NCBI GenBank assembly: GCA_910583965.1
Contig: CAJUAE010000134.1
Coordinates: forward strand, 1-7,786
Reading direction: 5' to 3'
Source: an uncultured Lachnospiraceae bacterium
GTDB taxonomy: Bacteria; Bacillota; Clostridia; Lachnospirales; Lachnospiraceae
Length of the DNA stretch: 7,786 nucleotides
Shown: positions 1-6,796 of the stretch, in pieces
Position numbering within the stretch: the stretch's first letter is position 1
How the letters are laid out: the number at the start of each line of letters is the position of its first letter
Position numbers and translations under genes: made by a program
The notes under the pieces: model-generated
Database searches by the model: none
What the model was told of the DNA's origin: nothing
The model's input: the letters and a program-made list of their open reading frames with translations, nothing else

Positions 1-169
1 TTACTAAGAAATATTTGGAAAGTAAATAGAAAATATTTATGCCGTTTGCTATACAATTCACATCCACGCCAGAGTTCGTATTCCTTAGCGTGGAAAACAA
101 CATATAAAATACTGATGCTTTTTAACAGACCGCCAAAAAACATCAGTATAATATACTACACTTTTATTT
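1..169. other. Intergenic, no supported gene
   Basis: No convincing gene was found here. The plus frame starting at base 3 reads TKKYLESK and stops at 27-29, so it could be the last eight codons of a gene entering from the left. That is too short to support. The frame starting at base 1 stays open to 174 but has no recognisable protein, runs through the hairpin at 110-148, and looks like chance. A weak 6-bp inverted repeat, CCACGC (64-69) with GCGTGG (88-93), encloses an 18-nt loop. Confidence 0.5.
110..148. terminator. AT-rich hairpin, possible terminator
   Basis: TACTGATG (110-117) pairs with CATCAGTA (141-148). TTTTT (119-123) extends the stem by pairing with the A run at 135-140, with C118 bulged, giving about 13 bp. 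Read on the minus strand the hairpin is followed by TTTTATAT, so it could end minus-strand transcripts leaving the NAD cluster. It lies about 280 nt past the last stop codon with the palindromic element in between. On the plus strand it could equally end a gene entering from the left. The stem is AT-rich and the T tract is short, so function is uncertain. Confidence 0.35.
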
Positions 170-370
170 TATGATACCAGGGTCAAAAGGTCAAGAAATC
201 CGATGCAAGCTTGCTTGCAAGAGGATTTTTGAACTTGGGACCCGCAAAAACACCGAAAAGTAGCCATTTTTTCACAGAAAAATGAGCGAATTTGAGGTGT
301 TTTAGGATTGCGGGAGCATGAAATGCGGAGCAATCCGTGGTATCATAGGAGGCAAAATACCTTTTGACCC
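170..370. repeat. Complex palindromic intergenic element (MITE-like)
   Basis: About 200 bp dense in inverted repeats and without coding potential. GGGTCAAAAGGT (180-191) is perfectly inverted at 359-370, and TATGATACCA (170-179) is perfectly inverted at 338-347. These two pairings cross, so they cannot nest. Local hairpins include AAATCC/GGATTT (196-201 with 223-228) around TGCAAGC/GCTTGCA (204-210 with 213-219), CCCGCA/TGCGGG (241-246 with 309-314) continued by AAAACACC/GGTGTTTT (247-254 with 296-303), CATTTTT/AAAAATG (265-271 with 278-284), and GGATTGC/GCAATCC (305-311 with 330-336). It lies just downstream of the last gene of the cluster. From memory it resembles palindromic intergenic repeats of clostridia, which I cannot verify. 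There is no obvious target duplication and no transposase. Confidence 0.6.
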
Positions 371-428
371 AACATCTTATTTTATTGTTGTAATAAGAAG
401 TTCCTTATTGCATTCTTTCTCTTAATAT

Positions 429-1355
429 CTAGCGATAAAACCGATCAAGATTTCGGACAAATTCCTTTGCTGGTCTGTGTCCACCATTTTGTACTTGCCG
501 GTCTGTCTCCAACACATACTCACTAATTTTTCGCCTGAAGTTTGGTTTGACTAACTCCTGTCCTGAAATTAGTTCCACTGTTTCCTGCAAGTCCGTCAAT
601 GTAAAATACTCTGGCATAAAATCAAATGCGATTCGTATATCACTGTCTAGCATTCGCTGCAGACGAGAAAACGCACTGACCACTATCGCGGCATGGTCAA
701 AGGCAATTCCCTTTGATTCCATAATATTATAAGTGATTATCTCATGATAGTCATGATATACAATCTGTTCTCGAACTACTGCGCAAAGCACTATTTCTTG
801 TTCTGATAGATTCGATTTCAAAATCAACGCATAATCATTCTCACATGTAACAGTATTTCCCTGTTCTTGTTTGTGTTCTGCTTTCTTTTCTACAATGATA
901 TCAAACCATGCTGCCTCATTTGCATCACCGCTCGCGGCAAGATGTCCATTTGCCAAGTCCTTCTCATTGAGCACCGCAATAAAAGACTGAGAGATAATCC
1001 ACCCTCTAGGGTCTCTTTCAATATCACTAAAAACATCACAGTGCACAAGATATGCCTTGTCTGTTCCAGTCTCCTCCTTTAGCTCGCGTCTTGCTGTCTC
1101 CTGTATCGTTTCTCCCTTGCGCATAAAACCACCTGGAAGTGCCCATTTCCCAAAAAATGGCTGCTCGGCACGTTGAATCATCAGTAGCCGAAGGGTTTTC
1201 GGCGGAAGTTTTCGATAATCCGCATCTGTCTCTAATTTTCTGCCAATCGAAAAAACTGCGACATCCGCTGCAATAGAAGGGCGATCATATTGATTTATGT
1301 CATACTCAGCAAGAAAATCTTTCTCTGCATTTTCATATTCTTTTGTCTCACTCAT
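429..1355 (-). CDS. nrtR: Nudix hydrolase with C-terminal winged helix, NrtR-type NAD regulator
   Basis: The 308-aa protein is an N-terminal Nudix domain (about 27-155) followed by a winged-helix region (about 243-305). The Nudix box is complete: G76, E82, then R90-E91-L92-K93-E94-E95-T96-G97. The C-terminal part carries NrtR-type features: FDHAAIV (219-225), FDFMPEYFTLTDLQ (244-257), NFRRKI (272-277) and RPAKEF (294-299). NrtR proteins sense ADP-ribose and repress NAD-metabolism genes, so the last place in this cluster fits a feedback regulator. Because the box is intact it may also hydrolyse ADP-ribose or a related dinucleotide. It is longer than ordinary NrtR (about 230 aa), mostly through an acidic N-terminus and an insert around 155-210. 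Fifteen bases separate it from nadE, and the ribosome site (AGGA or GGA before the ATG) is modest. Family assignment is firm; regulator versus enzyme is inference. Confidence 0.8.
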   Translation of the reverse strand: MSETKEYENAEKDFLAEYDINQYDRPSIAADVAVFSIGRKLETDADYRKLPPKTLRLLMIQRAEQPFFGKWALPGGFMRKGETIQETARRELKEETGTDKAYLVHCDVFSDIERDPRGWIISQSFIAVLNEKDLANGHLAASGDANEAAWFDIIVEKKAEHKQEQGNTVTCENDYALILKSNLSEQEIVLCAVVREQIVYHDYHEIITYNIMESKGIAFDHAAIVVSAFSRLQRMLDSDIRIAFDFMPEYFTLTDLQETVELISGQELVKPNFRRKISEYVLETDRQVQNGGHRPAKEFVRNLDRFYR

Positions 1356-1370
1356 TGTTATCCATTCCTA

Positions 1371-3329
1371 TCACTCATATTCTGTAAATTCTTCCGACTC
1401 AATTTCAGCCGGCAAACGCAAGTCCCCGCGCGGACTGACAGACACCGACCCAACTTTGACGCCATCTGGCATACAATTCCGCTTAAACTGCTGCTGGAAA
1501 AACCGCTTGTAAAATACATTCAGCCACTTTTGAATCTCTTTATCGCTAAACTTATATTCGTCATTTTGGCGTACTGCCTCTTTGCAAAGAGCCATTATTT
1601 CGGCCGGCGCCATACCATAGCGCAACGTATAATACAAGAAAAAGTCATGTAATATATAAGAACCAACCGTCTCCTCTGTCTTCTGTGCAATCGTTCCGTC
1701 AGCGTTTGGCGGCAGCAATTCTGGGCTGACTGGTGTGTTAATAATATCCTCTATCACTGTCTTCATTCCTGCAAAACCATTCTCATCCATATAATGGCCA
1801 ATCTCATAAACCAGCGTGCGCACCAATGTCTTAGGAATGCTTGTATTAACGGCGTACATACTCATATGGTCACCATTGTAAGTGCACCAGCCAAGTGCAA
1901 GTTCTGATAAGTCTCCTGTTCCAACAACAAAACCGCCCTCCTTGTTCGCCACGTCCATTAAAATCTGTGTGCGCTCTCTCGCCTGACTGTTTTCATAGGT
2001 GACATCCTGCACAGTTTCATCTTGCCCAATATCCTGAAAATGCTGCCTTACAGACATTGTAATATTGATTTCCTTCTGATTGCATCCAAGATATTTCATT
2101 AATTCCATAGAATTATTTTTTGTGCGGTTGGTGGTTCCAAATCCGGGCATAGTAATTCCAATTACAGTTTTTGGCGCAAGGCCCAGATTTTTTACTGCTT
2201 GTGCAGACACCAGCAATGCAAGCGTTGAGTCAAGCCCCCCTGATACTCCTACCACAATACATTTGCTCTTTGTCGCTTCAATACGTCTTTGCAATGCTGT
2301 CACTTGCATCTGGAAAATTTCAAGGCTTCTATCCCTGCGATTTTTAGAGGGCACAAACGGCGTGATGGATACTTGTGCTAAAATATCCTTTTTTTCAAGT
2401 ATTGGTTTTTGACATGTCACAGTTTTGTATACGCGCTGGGTAAAACTGTTTTTACAGTCAGCGTATGTCTTATTTGCAATTCTATCATGTCTAATTTTTG
2501 TCAAGTTAAAATCTTTGACAAGCACTGTATCGCTAAACGGTTTTCCCTCCCCAATAAGCTTTCCGTTCTCATACATTAGTGTATGACCACTAAACACAAG
2601 GTCTGATGTCGATTCATACTTTCCAGCCGACACATAAGCATAGCCGCAGATACAACCTGCCGAAGCTGCACCCAACATATTTTTACGATACTGCGCCTTT
2701 CCAATCAATTCGTTAGAGGCCGACAGATTCAAGATAATTTCCGCCCCATTTAATGCTAAAAGTCGGCCCGGTGAAATAGGTGCCCACGCATCTTCACAGA
2801 GTTCAACGCCGACGCAGACTTTTTTATCTGTACCAATTTCAACAAGAATATTATTTCCAAATGTCGTTTGTATCCAATTTTCACCGCAGTTTAGTTCTAA
2901 TTCTTGTGCCTGCTGCTCGCCCGCACTAAACCATCTTTTTTCGTAAAATTCACCATAATTTGGCAAATAGGTTTTGGGAATCACTGCAACCAAACTACCG
3001 TTCTGAATTAACGCTGCACAATTAAACAATTCATTCTCTTTTTCCAAAGGAACACCGACCACTAACGCAGCTCCACAATCCCCATACTGTTCTGTGTACG
3101 TAACCAATTCCTGCAATCCCTTGCGCGCCATATCGAGCAGATTGCGATTGTTAAACAAATCCGCACAGGTATAACCTGTCAATGAGAGTTCTGGGGTCAC
3201 AATCAAGTCCGCCTGCTCAGTCAAAGTGTCATATGCCTTTATAATTTCCTGACAGTTCTTTGCAACATTTCCAATATGAACACGCGGTGTAACAGCCGCT
3301 ACTCGAAATAAATCTAATGCGTTTTCCAT
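1371..3329 (-). CDS. nadE: Glutamine-dependent NAD(+) synthetase
   Basis: This enzyme amidates nicotinate adenine dinucleotide to NAD in the cytoplasm, taking ammonia from glutamine and using ATP. Numbered from the first in-frame ATG (3341, 656 aa), the N-terminal nitrilase-fold glutaminase has the Glu-Lys-Cys triad: E51 in TPELSLTGY, K123 in PKTYLPNYGEFYE, C182 in ELCEDAW. The synthetase domain (about 335-640) has the ATP pyrophosphatase loop SGGLDST (367-373) and the GTGDLSELALGW motif (475-486). Length is normal for the two-domain form. The fifth codon (ATG at 3329) is probably the real start: GAGGA lies five bases before it, and the protein then begins directly at the family's usual N-terminus. 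The upstream ATG at 3341 has only a weak ribosome site and overlaps the previous stop by four bases. The gene is tightly coupled to both neighbours. Its need for a deamidated substrate agrees with a nicotinamidase in the same cluster. Confidence 0.95.
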   Translation of the reverse strand: MENALDLFRVAAVTPRVHIGNVAKNCQEIIKAYDTLTEQADLIVTPELSLTGYTCADLFNNRNLLDMARKGLQELVTYTEQYGDCGAALVVGVPLEKENELFNCAALIQNGSLVAVIPKTYLPNYGEFYEKRWFSAGEQQAQELELNCGENWIQTTFGNNILVEIGTDKKVCVGVELCEDAWAPISPGRLLALNGAEIILNLSASNELIGKAQYRKNMLGAASAGCICGYAYVSAGKYESTSDLVFSGHTLMYENGKLIGEGKPFSDTVLVKDFNLTKIRHDRIANKTYADCKNSFTQRVYKTVTCQKPILEKKDILAQVSITPFVPSKNRRDRSLEIFQMQVTALQRRIEATKSKCIVVGVSGGLDSTLALLVSAQAVKNLGLAPKTVIGITMPGFGTTNRTKNNSMELMKYLGCNQKEINITMSVRQHFQDIGQDETVQDVTYENSQARERTQILMDVANKEGGFVVGTGDLSELALGWCTYNGDHMSMYAVNTSIPKTLVRTLVYEIGHYMDENGFAGMKTVIEDIINTPVSPELLPPNADGTIAQKTEETVGSYILHDFFLYYTLRYGMAPAEIMALCKEAVRQNDEYKFSDKEIQKWLNVFYKRFFQQQFKRNCMPDGVKVGSVSVSPRGDLRLPAEIESEEFTEYE

Positions 3330-3337
3330 ATAATTCC

Positions 3338-3685
3338 TCATTTCTTTTCTGAAAATTCATTGATCACTTGTATATATCCTATAATGTGCTGATTAAAAAT
3401 GTCAAGCGCTTCTGCAGGAATCCATAATTCCTGATGATAACTATCACCGACCACATGCACCGCAAACTGTGCAACATAAGCGTCTTCTATCTCAAATTTT
3501 GTCACATATCCCTTATGGTCCTCATTATACGTTACATTCCACTGTGATGCAATCTCAGTCGCGTACTTTTCATTTAATACTGGATAAAAAATTGGTTGTT
3601 CTGGCAGTCGGGGCGGATATTTTTTGTAGCCACTCTCAGCAATCAATTCTAACTCTTTTGTTCCCACAGGTCTAAATAGTATCAT
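3338..3685 (-). CDS. Small conserved protein of the 'ADP-ribosylation/crystallin J1' type
   Basis: A 115-aa soluble protein with no signal peptide or membrane segment. Its conserved pattern is RPVG (5-8), ELELIAESG (11-19), PPRLPEQPIFYPVLN (24-38), a YA..IA..WN segment (41-50), VTKFEIEDAY (61-70), VVGDSYHQELWIPAEAL (78-94) and a final FN..IIG.I.VI. I recognise this pattern from small proteins that databases label 'ADP-ribosylation/crystallin J1', although they are not crystallins and no activity is established. The opening motif followed by short strands and a central Trp-Asn is loosely like ADP-ribosyltransferase folds, but I see no clear catalytic triad. It sits between the phosphoribosyltransferase and nadE, has a good GGAGG ribosome site, and its TGA touches the nadE start region, so it belongs to the transcript. 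The context suggests a role around NAD or ADP-ribose, which is inference. Gene reality is nearly certain; function is unknown. Confidence 0.8.
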   Translation of the reverse strand: MILFRPVGTKELELIAESGYKKYPPRLPEQPIFYPVLNEKYATEIASQWNVTYNEDHKGYVTKFEIEDAYVAQFAVHVVGDSYHQELWIPAEALDIFNQHIIGYIQVINEFSEKK

Positions 3686-3710
3686 TTATTCCTCCAAAAT
3701 TTTTATATAA

Positions 3711-3758
3711 CCTCTTGGAATCTTTTTGCGCCTGCGATTGCAAAAAGATTCCAAGAGG
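3711..3758 (-). terminator. Perfect 19-bp intercistronic hairpin
   Basis: CCTCTTGGAATCTTTTTGC (3711-3729) and its exact reverse complement (3740-3758) enclose a 10-nt loop. On the transcript the stem starts at the base right after the TAG of the phosphoribosyltransferase gene. It is followed by TTATATAAAAATTTT, a poor U tract, and then by the ribosome site of the 115-aa protein. It may be a leaky terminator or a stem that stabilises the upstream mRNA and lowers expression of the three downstream genes. No good promoter fits in the remaining 25 bases, so full termination would leave nadE untranscribed from this side. Confidence 0.6.
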
Positions 3759-5225
3759 CTATCTTTTGTAAAGTCTTTCTCTAATTTCTGCAAGTGACTG
3801 TTCCCGCACAAGCACTCCATCTTGAAATACCGTTTCCAACAAATTTTCCTGCCCAGCAATAGACTCTAATGTATAACCATCTTGAAACAGAATGTTTGCG
3901 TCTGCATCGCGAAATACTCGGCAAATTCCTTTCTGGCTTTTCTTAAATCCGCCCTCTTTTGGGTCCTTAAAAATCGGAATTGGCTTCCCTGCCACCTCGC
4001 AGTAAGTCGCCTTAATACACACGCTAAAGGTATCTCTTGTAAATGGTTTGAGCATCCCTTCTTCTTCAACACACTGCATACTAAAACTACCCACTCCCAG
4101 CGATACATTATTACATGCGAATCCATTTTCAATCAAAATTTTATAAATCGCTTCACACCGCTGGATTGTAATACTATCACCATAAATAGCCTTTACATGT
4201 GGGTCCAACACCTTATACCCTTTAGAATTTACGGTTCCACCAAAAATATCCCACAATTTGAATACTGTTTTTGTCACAACTTCCACACAATCTCCACTGT
4301 CGCCGCGCATTAGCATACAGCCATTGTGTGCTAGAATTTCTTTTTTTAATTGTGGAAGGATATTGTCAATTACATTCCAATAATCATAAGAGTCAAGAAC
4401 CGCCGAAAAACTCGTATCAGGATAAATTTCTGTCAACAATCTGCGCAGTAATGTAATCTCGTCTCCATCAACCGCATAGTTACTACACATAACAGAATGC
4501 TCTGTGCTGACAGCACCATATGCAACTGGCTCTTTTGTACAATCGCAATGATACATTTCCTCAAGAAATGGAATTACAGGAACCGTCGCCGTATTATAAA
4601 AAGAAAGGCACCATCCAGCGCTGGATTTAACCGCGGACTGCAAACTTTCTTGTCCCCGAAAAGAAAAATCCCCCAATGCCCTCTCCCTTGAAATAGAATC
4701 CTCTACTGAAATATCATAATATTTCTCAACAATATCCCTGTAAGATGCACCGACTGTCGCACTAATCATGGGGTGCCACATCTCAGCGCTAATTAGAGAT
4801 TCTAACGCCTGCGGAAGCCATGCAAATTCCGAGTGTGTATTGCTAATCTCAAACATAGGTACATGTATTGGAACCCTTGTTCCTTCCAAAAGCGCCTTAA
4901 TTTCAATTGGAAGATAACCAAGTTTATGAAGCTTTACAATCTTTTCAATTTTATAAGCCTCCTTACCGAGCGCAGCACCTAAAATTCTATCGTACTCCTC
5001 GACTACCTCGTCAAGTTTCTTATCAAAAAATTCTTCCTTAAAATAATCTATCAAGTAAGTCTTCACAAACGCCTGCAATCCAAACATTACTACAGTGTCC
5101 CACATTTTAACTCTGCTCATACGCGGTGTAAAATAAGAAACCGACTTTTCTATTTTTTCTGGCAGCATATCAGAATGTACTGCCTTATAAAAGTCGATTA
5201 AAAGCATTGGATTTGTTTTCTTCAT
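3759..5225 (-). CDS. NAMPT/NadV-like pyridine phosphoribosyltransferase
   Basis: The 488-aa length matches NAMPT (human 491). By my hand alignment the following are kept: Y13 in DFYKAVH, F187 and R190 in GDFSFRG (human F193, R196), the catalytic His H243 in TEHS (human H247), D278 in LDSYD, R307 and D309 in MRGDSG (human R311, D313), D350 in YGDS (human D354), and R397 in FTRD (human R392). Two NAMPT hallmarks differ. Human D219, which contacts the nicotinamide amide, aligns with A213 in NTAT, and human H191 aligns with G185. The usual product would be NMN, but these changes, plus a nicotinamidase and NadE in the same cluster, make nicotinate to NaMN at least as likely. An ADPR-PP-using, Namat-like reaction is a third possibility. 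A strong AGGAGGT ribosome site lies seven bases before the ATG, and 20 bases separate it from the Prs-like gene. The fold is near certain; the substrate is open. Confidence 0.85.
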   Translation of the reverse strand: MKKTNPMLLIDFYKAVHSDMLPEKIEKSVSYFTPRMSRVKMWDTVVMFGLQAFVKTYLIDYFKEEFFDKKLDEVVEEYDRILGAALGKEAYKIEKIVKLHKLGYLPIEIKALLEGTRVPIHVPMFEISNTHSEFAWLPQALESLISAEMWHPMISATVGASYRDIVEKYYDISVEDSISRERALGDFSFRGQESLQSAVKSSAGWCLSFYNTATVPVIPFLEEMYHCDCTKEPVAYGAVSTEHSVMCSNYAVDGDEITLLRRLLTEIYPDTSFSAVLDSYDYWNVIDNILPQLKKEILAHNGCMLMRGDSGDCVEVVTKTVFKLWDIFGGTVNSKGYKVLDPHVKAIYGDSITIQRCEAIYKILIENGFACNNVSLGVGSFSMQCVEEEGMLKPFTRDTFSVCIKATYCEVAGKPIPIFKDPKEGGFKKSQKGICRVFRDADANILFQDGYTLESIAGQENLLETVFQDGVLVREQSLAEIRERLYKR

Positions 5226-5245
5226 TATGACACCTCCTAATGTTT

Positions 5246-6067
5246 CTACACTGCAAATACTGTAATGTTGCTATCTTCTTGATTTCTAAAAATACTATCC
5301 GTCGTAAATATCTCTTTGAAGTATCCACAAGTACACAACTTTCCTTTCAATGCAGAATCTTCACAGTGACTTACAAAAAGATAAAGGTCTTTTGCTCCCA
5401 GTGCTATTAACGTCTCCGCAGACCGAATAAACGTTCCTCCATAAGAACAAATATCATCGACAATTAAGACATCACTTTTTGCAACCAGCTCTGTTTCACC
5501 CACAACCGAAAGTCCAGTAATTTCGCCTGTACTCCAATCACGCTGCTTAATTCCAAAGCAATAAGGCAGTGTGATCATACCACTATATCGCTTTCCAGCG
5601 CCTTCATCAGGATAAAACAGCAATGGCTTCTTACCTGTGTTCTGTTCAATTTGTGTAATCACGCGCGCAATATATTGTTGCGGCGTAGACTGTTTTACTC
5701 TATCAAGCAAGGCAAGGCTGACATTGGAGTGTGCATCAAGCACTCTTACCTCTGTAAATTGGAGGCTATTGATAAGTTCTGCAAAATATTTGAGCGTAAA
5801 TACATCTTTTGCATCTTTTACTCTGTCCTGTCTCGCATTTGGAATATAAGGCATATTGAGGATTATTTTGTGGTAGCCTGCCTCCTGAAGATGTTTGGTA
5901 AGAAAATAGACCGCAACCAATTCCTCATTATTTTCATAATTCCATGTAAGCTCAATCGCTGTGTCTGTCTGTTCAGACTGCGTTGTAGTAACAAATATTT
6001 CTTTTAACAGAAGTGTGCCGTCTGGAAAATGATTGATATCAACTTTTTGGTTATTTATTCTTATCAT
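5246..6067 (-). CDS. Short PRPP-synthetase-like pyrophosphokinase
   Basis: A 273-aa cytoplasmic enzyme that would move pyrophosphate from ATP to the C1 hydroxyl of ribose-5-phosphate or a ribose-bearing relative. Visible motifs are FPDG (14-17), ARQDR (78-82, as in the ATP site of Prs), DAH (111-113), YPDEG (152-156, where housekeeping Prs has PDxGG), K174 and R176 in GIKQR (matching the catalytic Lys/Arg of the Prs flexible loop), and the PRPP loop VLIVDDICSYGGT (200-212). It is about 40 residues shorter than housekeeping Prs and well diverged, so it is a dedicated partner of the adjacent phosphoribosyltransferase, not the cell's main prs. I start at ATG 6067 because GGAGGATAGGA lies just before it. 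An upstream TTG at 6103 would add twelve unlikely residues starting in the inverted repeat. ADP-ribose is an alternative acceptor, as in phage Adps. Confidence 0.85.
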   Translation of the reverse strand: MIRINNQKVDINHFPDGTLLLKEIFVTTTQSEQTDTAIELTWNYENNEELVAVYFLTKHLQEAGYHKIILNMPYIPNARQDRVKDAKDVFTLKYFAELINSLQFTEVRVLDAHSNVSLALLDRVKQSTPQQYIARVITQIEQNTGKKPLLFYPDEGAGKRYSGMITLPYCFGIKQRDWSTGEITGLSVVGETELVAKSDVLIVDDICSYGGTFIRSAETLIALGAKDLYLFVSHCEDSALKGKLCTCGYFKEIFTTDSIFRNQEDSNITVFAV

Positions 6068-6083
6068 TCCTATCCTCCATTTT

Positions 6084-6100
6084 GCCGCCAAGCAGCAGCA
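6084..6100 (+). repeat. Direct repeat, left copy (GCCGCCAAG...)
   Basis: GCCGCCAAGCAGCAGCA lies immediately outside the left inverted-repeat arm and recurs in the same orientation, with one gap and one mismatch, outside the right arm (7259-7274). It is an unusually GC-rich patch for this DNA. The placement is like a target-site duplication, although the two copies are not identical. Confidence 0.55.
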
Positions 6101-6167
6101 CAAATAATAATCGTGTGAAACTTAATACCTCTTAGGTCGTGTCTTTTACTGGCTTACAAATATTTTT
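6101..6167 (-). repeat. 67-bp inverted repeat, left arm
   Basis: The reverse complement of this stretch matches 7191-7257 without gaps at 58 of 67 positions, and the outer 37 positions match at 35. The arm contains the 16-mer GTGTGAAACTTAATAC at 6113-6128. It lies in the leader of the Prs-like gene, about 35 bases from its ATG, between the nicotinamidase stop and the next start. Confidence 0.85.
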
Positions 6168-6280
6168 ACACTTATTGCCCATTTCGCTTCTAACAGCTTA
6201 GAAATGTTTGCCTTTGCATTTTTTCTGTGTAAAATTTAATACCTTTATCTATACAAAATATAAACCTTAGATTTTTTTGC
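6168..6280 (-). other. Spacer with second motif copy and hairpin
   Basis: The gap after the nicotinamidase stop holds a second, same-direction copy of the inverted-repeat motif (6227-6243; 15 of 17 positions match 6113-6129). It also holds a hairpin TTCTAA-cagc-TTAGAA (6188-6203), with a competing CATTTC/GAAATG pairing (6180-6185 with 6201-6206). I see no U-tract terminator and no consensus promoter, so read-through from the nicotinamidase gene into the Prs-like gene is expected. Confidence 0.45.
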
Positions 6281-6796
6281 CTATATAATGTTTATCTGAC
6301 ACATCTTCATCGCTTCCAATGCATTCTTATGGTTTTGTGGTGTCACACCAGCACAACACTTTTCTATTACCTGAATCTCTACTTCTGGTAACACTGTCTT
6401 AATTAAAATCGCATTGGATATCACACAGATATCAGTACAAAGACCAACCAGTGTAACGCTTTCTAAGTCTTCTTGCGCTTTTAAATACTCCGCAAGTATC
6501 ATAGAACCAAATGTCGGTTTGTCAAAAATTTTCATAGCATCTGTTCTAAGACATTCTAGTTTTTTATCAAGTTGCCAACCATCAGTTCCTTTAATACAAT
6601 GGCGAATCGGAAGATTCCTGCCCTCCTGTGTCTTTAGATAATTTTCAGAGTGCGTATCTCTTGTAAAAATCACTTCCCCGTCAAAGTTTTTGATTGTTTC
6701 TGCCACATAATCGACAATTGCTTCTGCTTCCTTTGTTCCTAGTACCCCATTAATAAAATCTTTTTGCATATCTACAACAATTAACGCCTTTTTCAT
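6281..6796 (-). CDS. pncA: Nicotinamidase (isochorismatase-fold amidohydrolase)
   Basis: This cytoplasmic enzyme hydrolyses nicotinamide to nicotinate and ammonia, the first step of deamidating NAD salvage. The 171-aa protein opens with the family strand KALIVVDMQKDF. The catalytic triad is present: D9, K93 (in FDKPTFGS) and C124 (in GLCTDICVISNA), with the cis-peptide segment just before the Cys. Metal ligands are D47 and H49 in TRDTHSENY and H66 in RHCIKGT. The usual third His after DxH is missing, and E58 may serve instead, as a Glu does in streptococcal nicotinamidase. It is a short member (many are 185-210 aa) but nothing catalytic is lost. The ribosome site GGAG lies ten bases before the ATG. 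It is first in the cluster and closest to the strong promoter. It is also the only gene enclosed by the 67-bp inverted repeats, so it may have been added or may flip as a unit. Confidence 0.93.
   Translation of the reverse strand: MKKALIVVDMQKDFINGVLGTKEAEAIVDYVAETIKNFDGEVIFTRDTHSENYLKTQEGRNLPIRHCIKGTDGWQLDKKLECLRTDAMKIFDKPTFGSMILAEYLKAQEDLESVTLVGLCTDICVISNAILIKTVLPEVEIQVIEKCCAGVTPQNHKNALEAMKMCQINII

Noticed and set aside
1..174. Plus-strand frame open from the window edge to 174
   Set aside because: No recognisable protein; it runs through the 110-148 hairpin and its composition looks non-coding.
180..370. Insertion sequence with 12-bp terminal inverted repeats
   Set aside because: No transposase, no target duplication at the ends, and the second inverted repeat crosses the first; at most a MITE-like remnant.
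3330..3341. nadE start at ATG 3341
   Set aside because: Weak ribosome site; GAGGA is placed correctly for the ATG at 3329, where family similarity begins. The four-base overlap with the upstream stop keeps 3341 possible.
5246..6067. Housekeeping ribose-phosphate pyrophosphokinase (prs)
   Set aside because: Too short and too diverged, with PDEG in place of PDxGG, and tied to a pyridine phosphoribosyltransferase.
6068..6103. Twelve-residue N-terminal extension of the Prs-like protein from a TTG start
   Set aside because: A strong GGAGG site sits directly before ATG 6067; the extension overlaps the GC-rich direct repeat and is unlike Prs N-termini.
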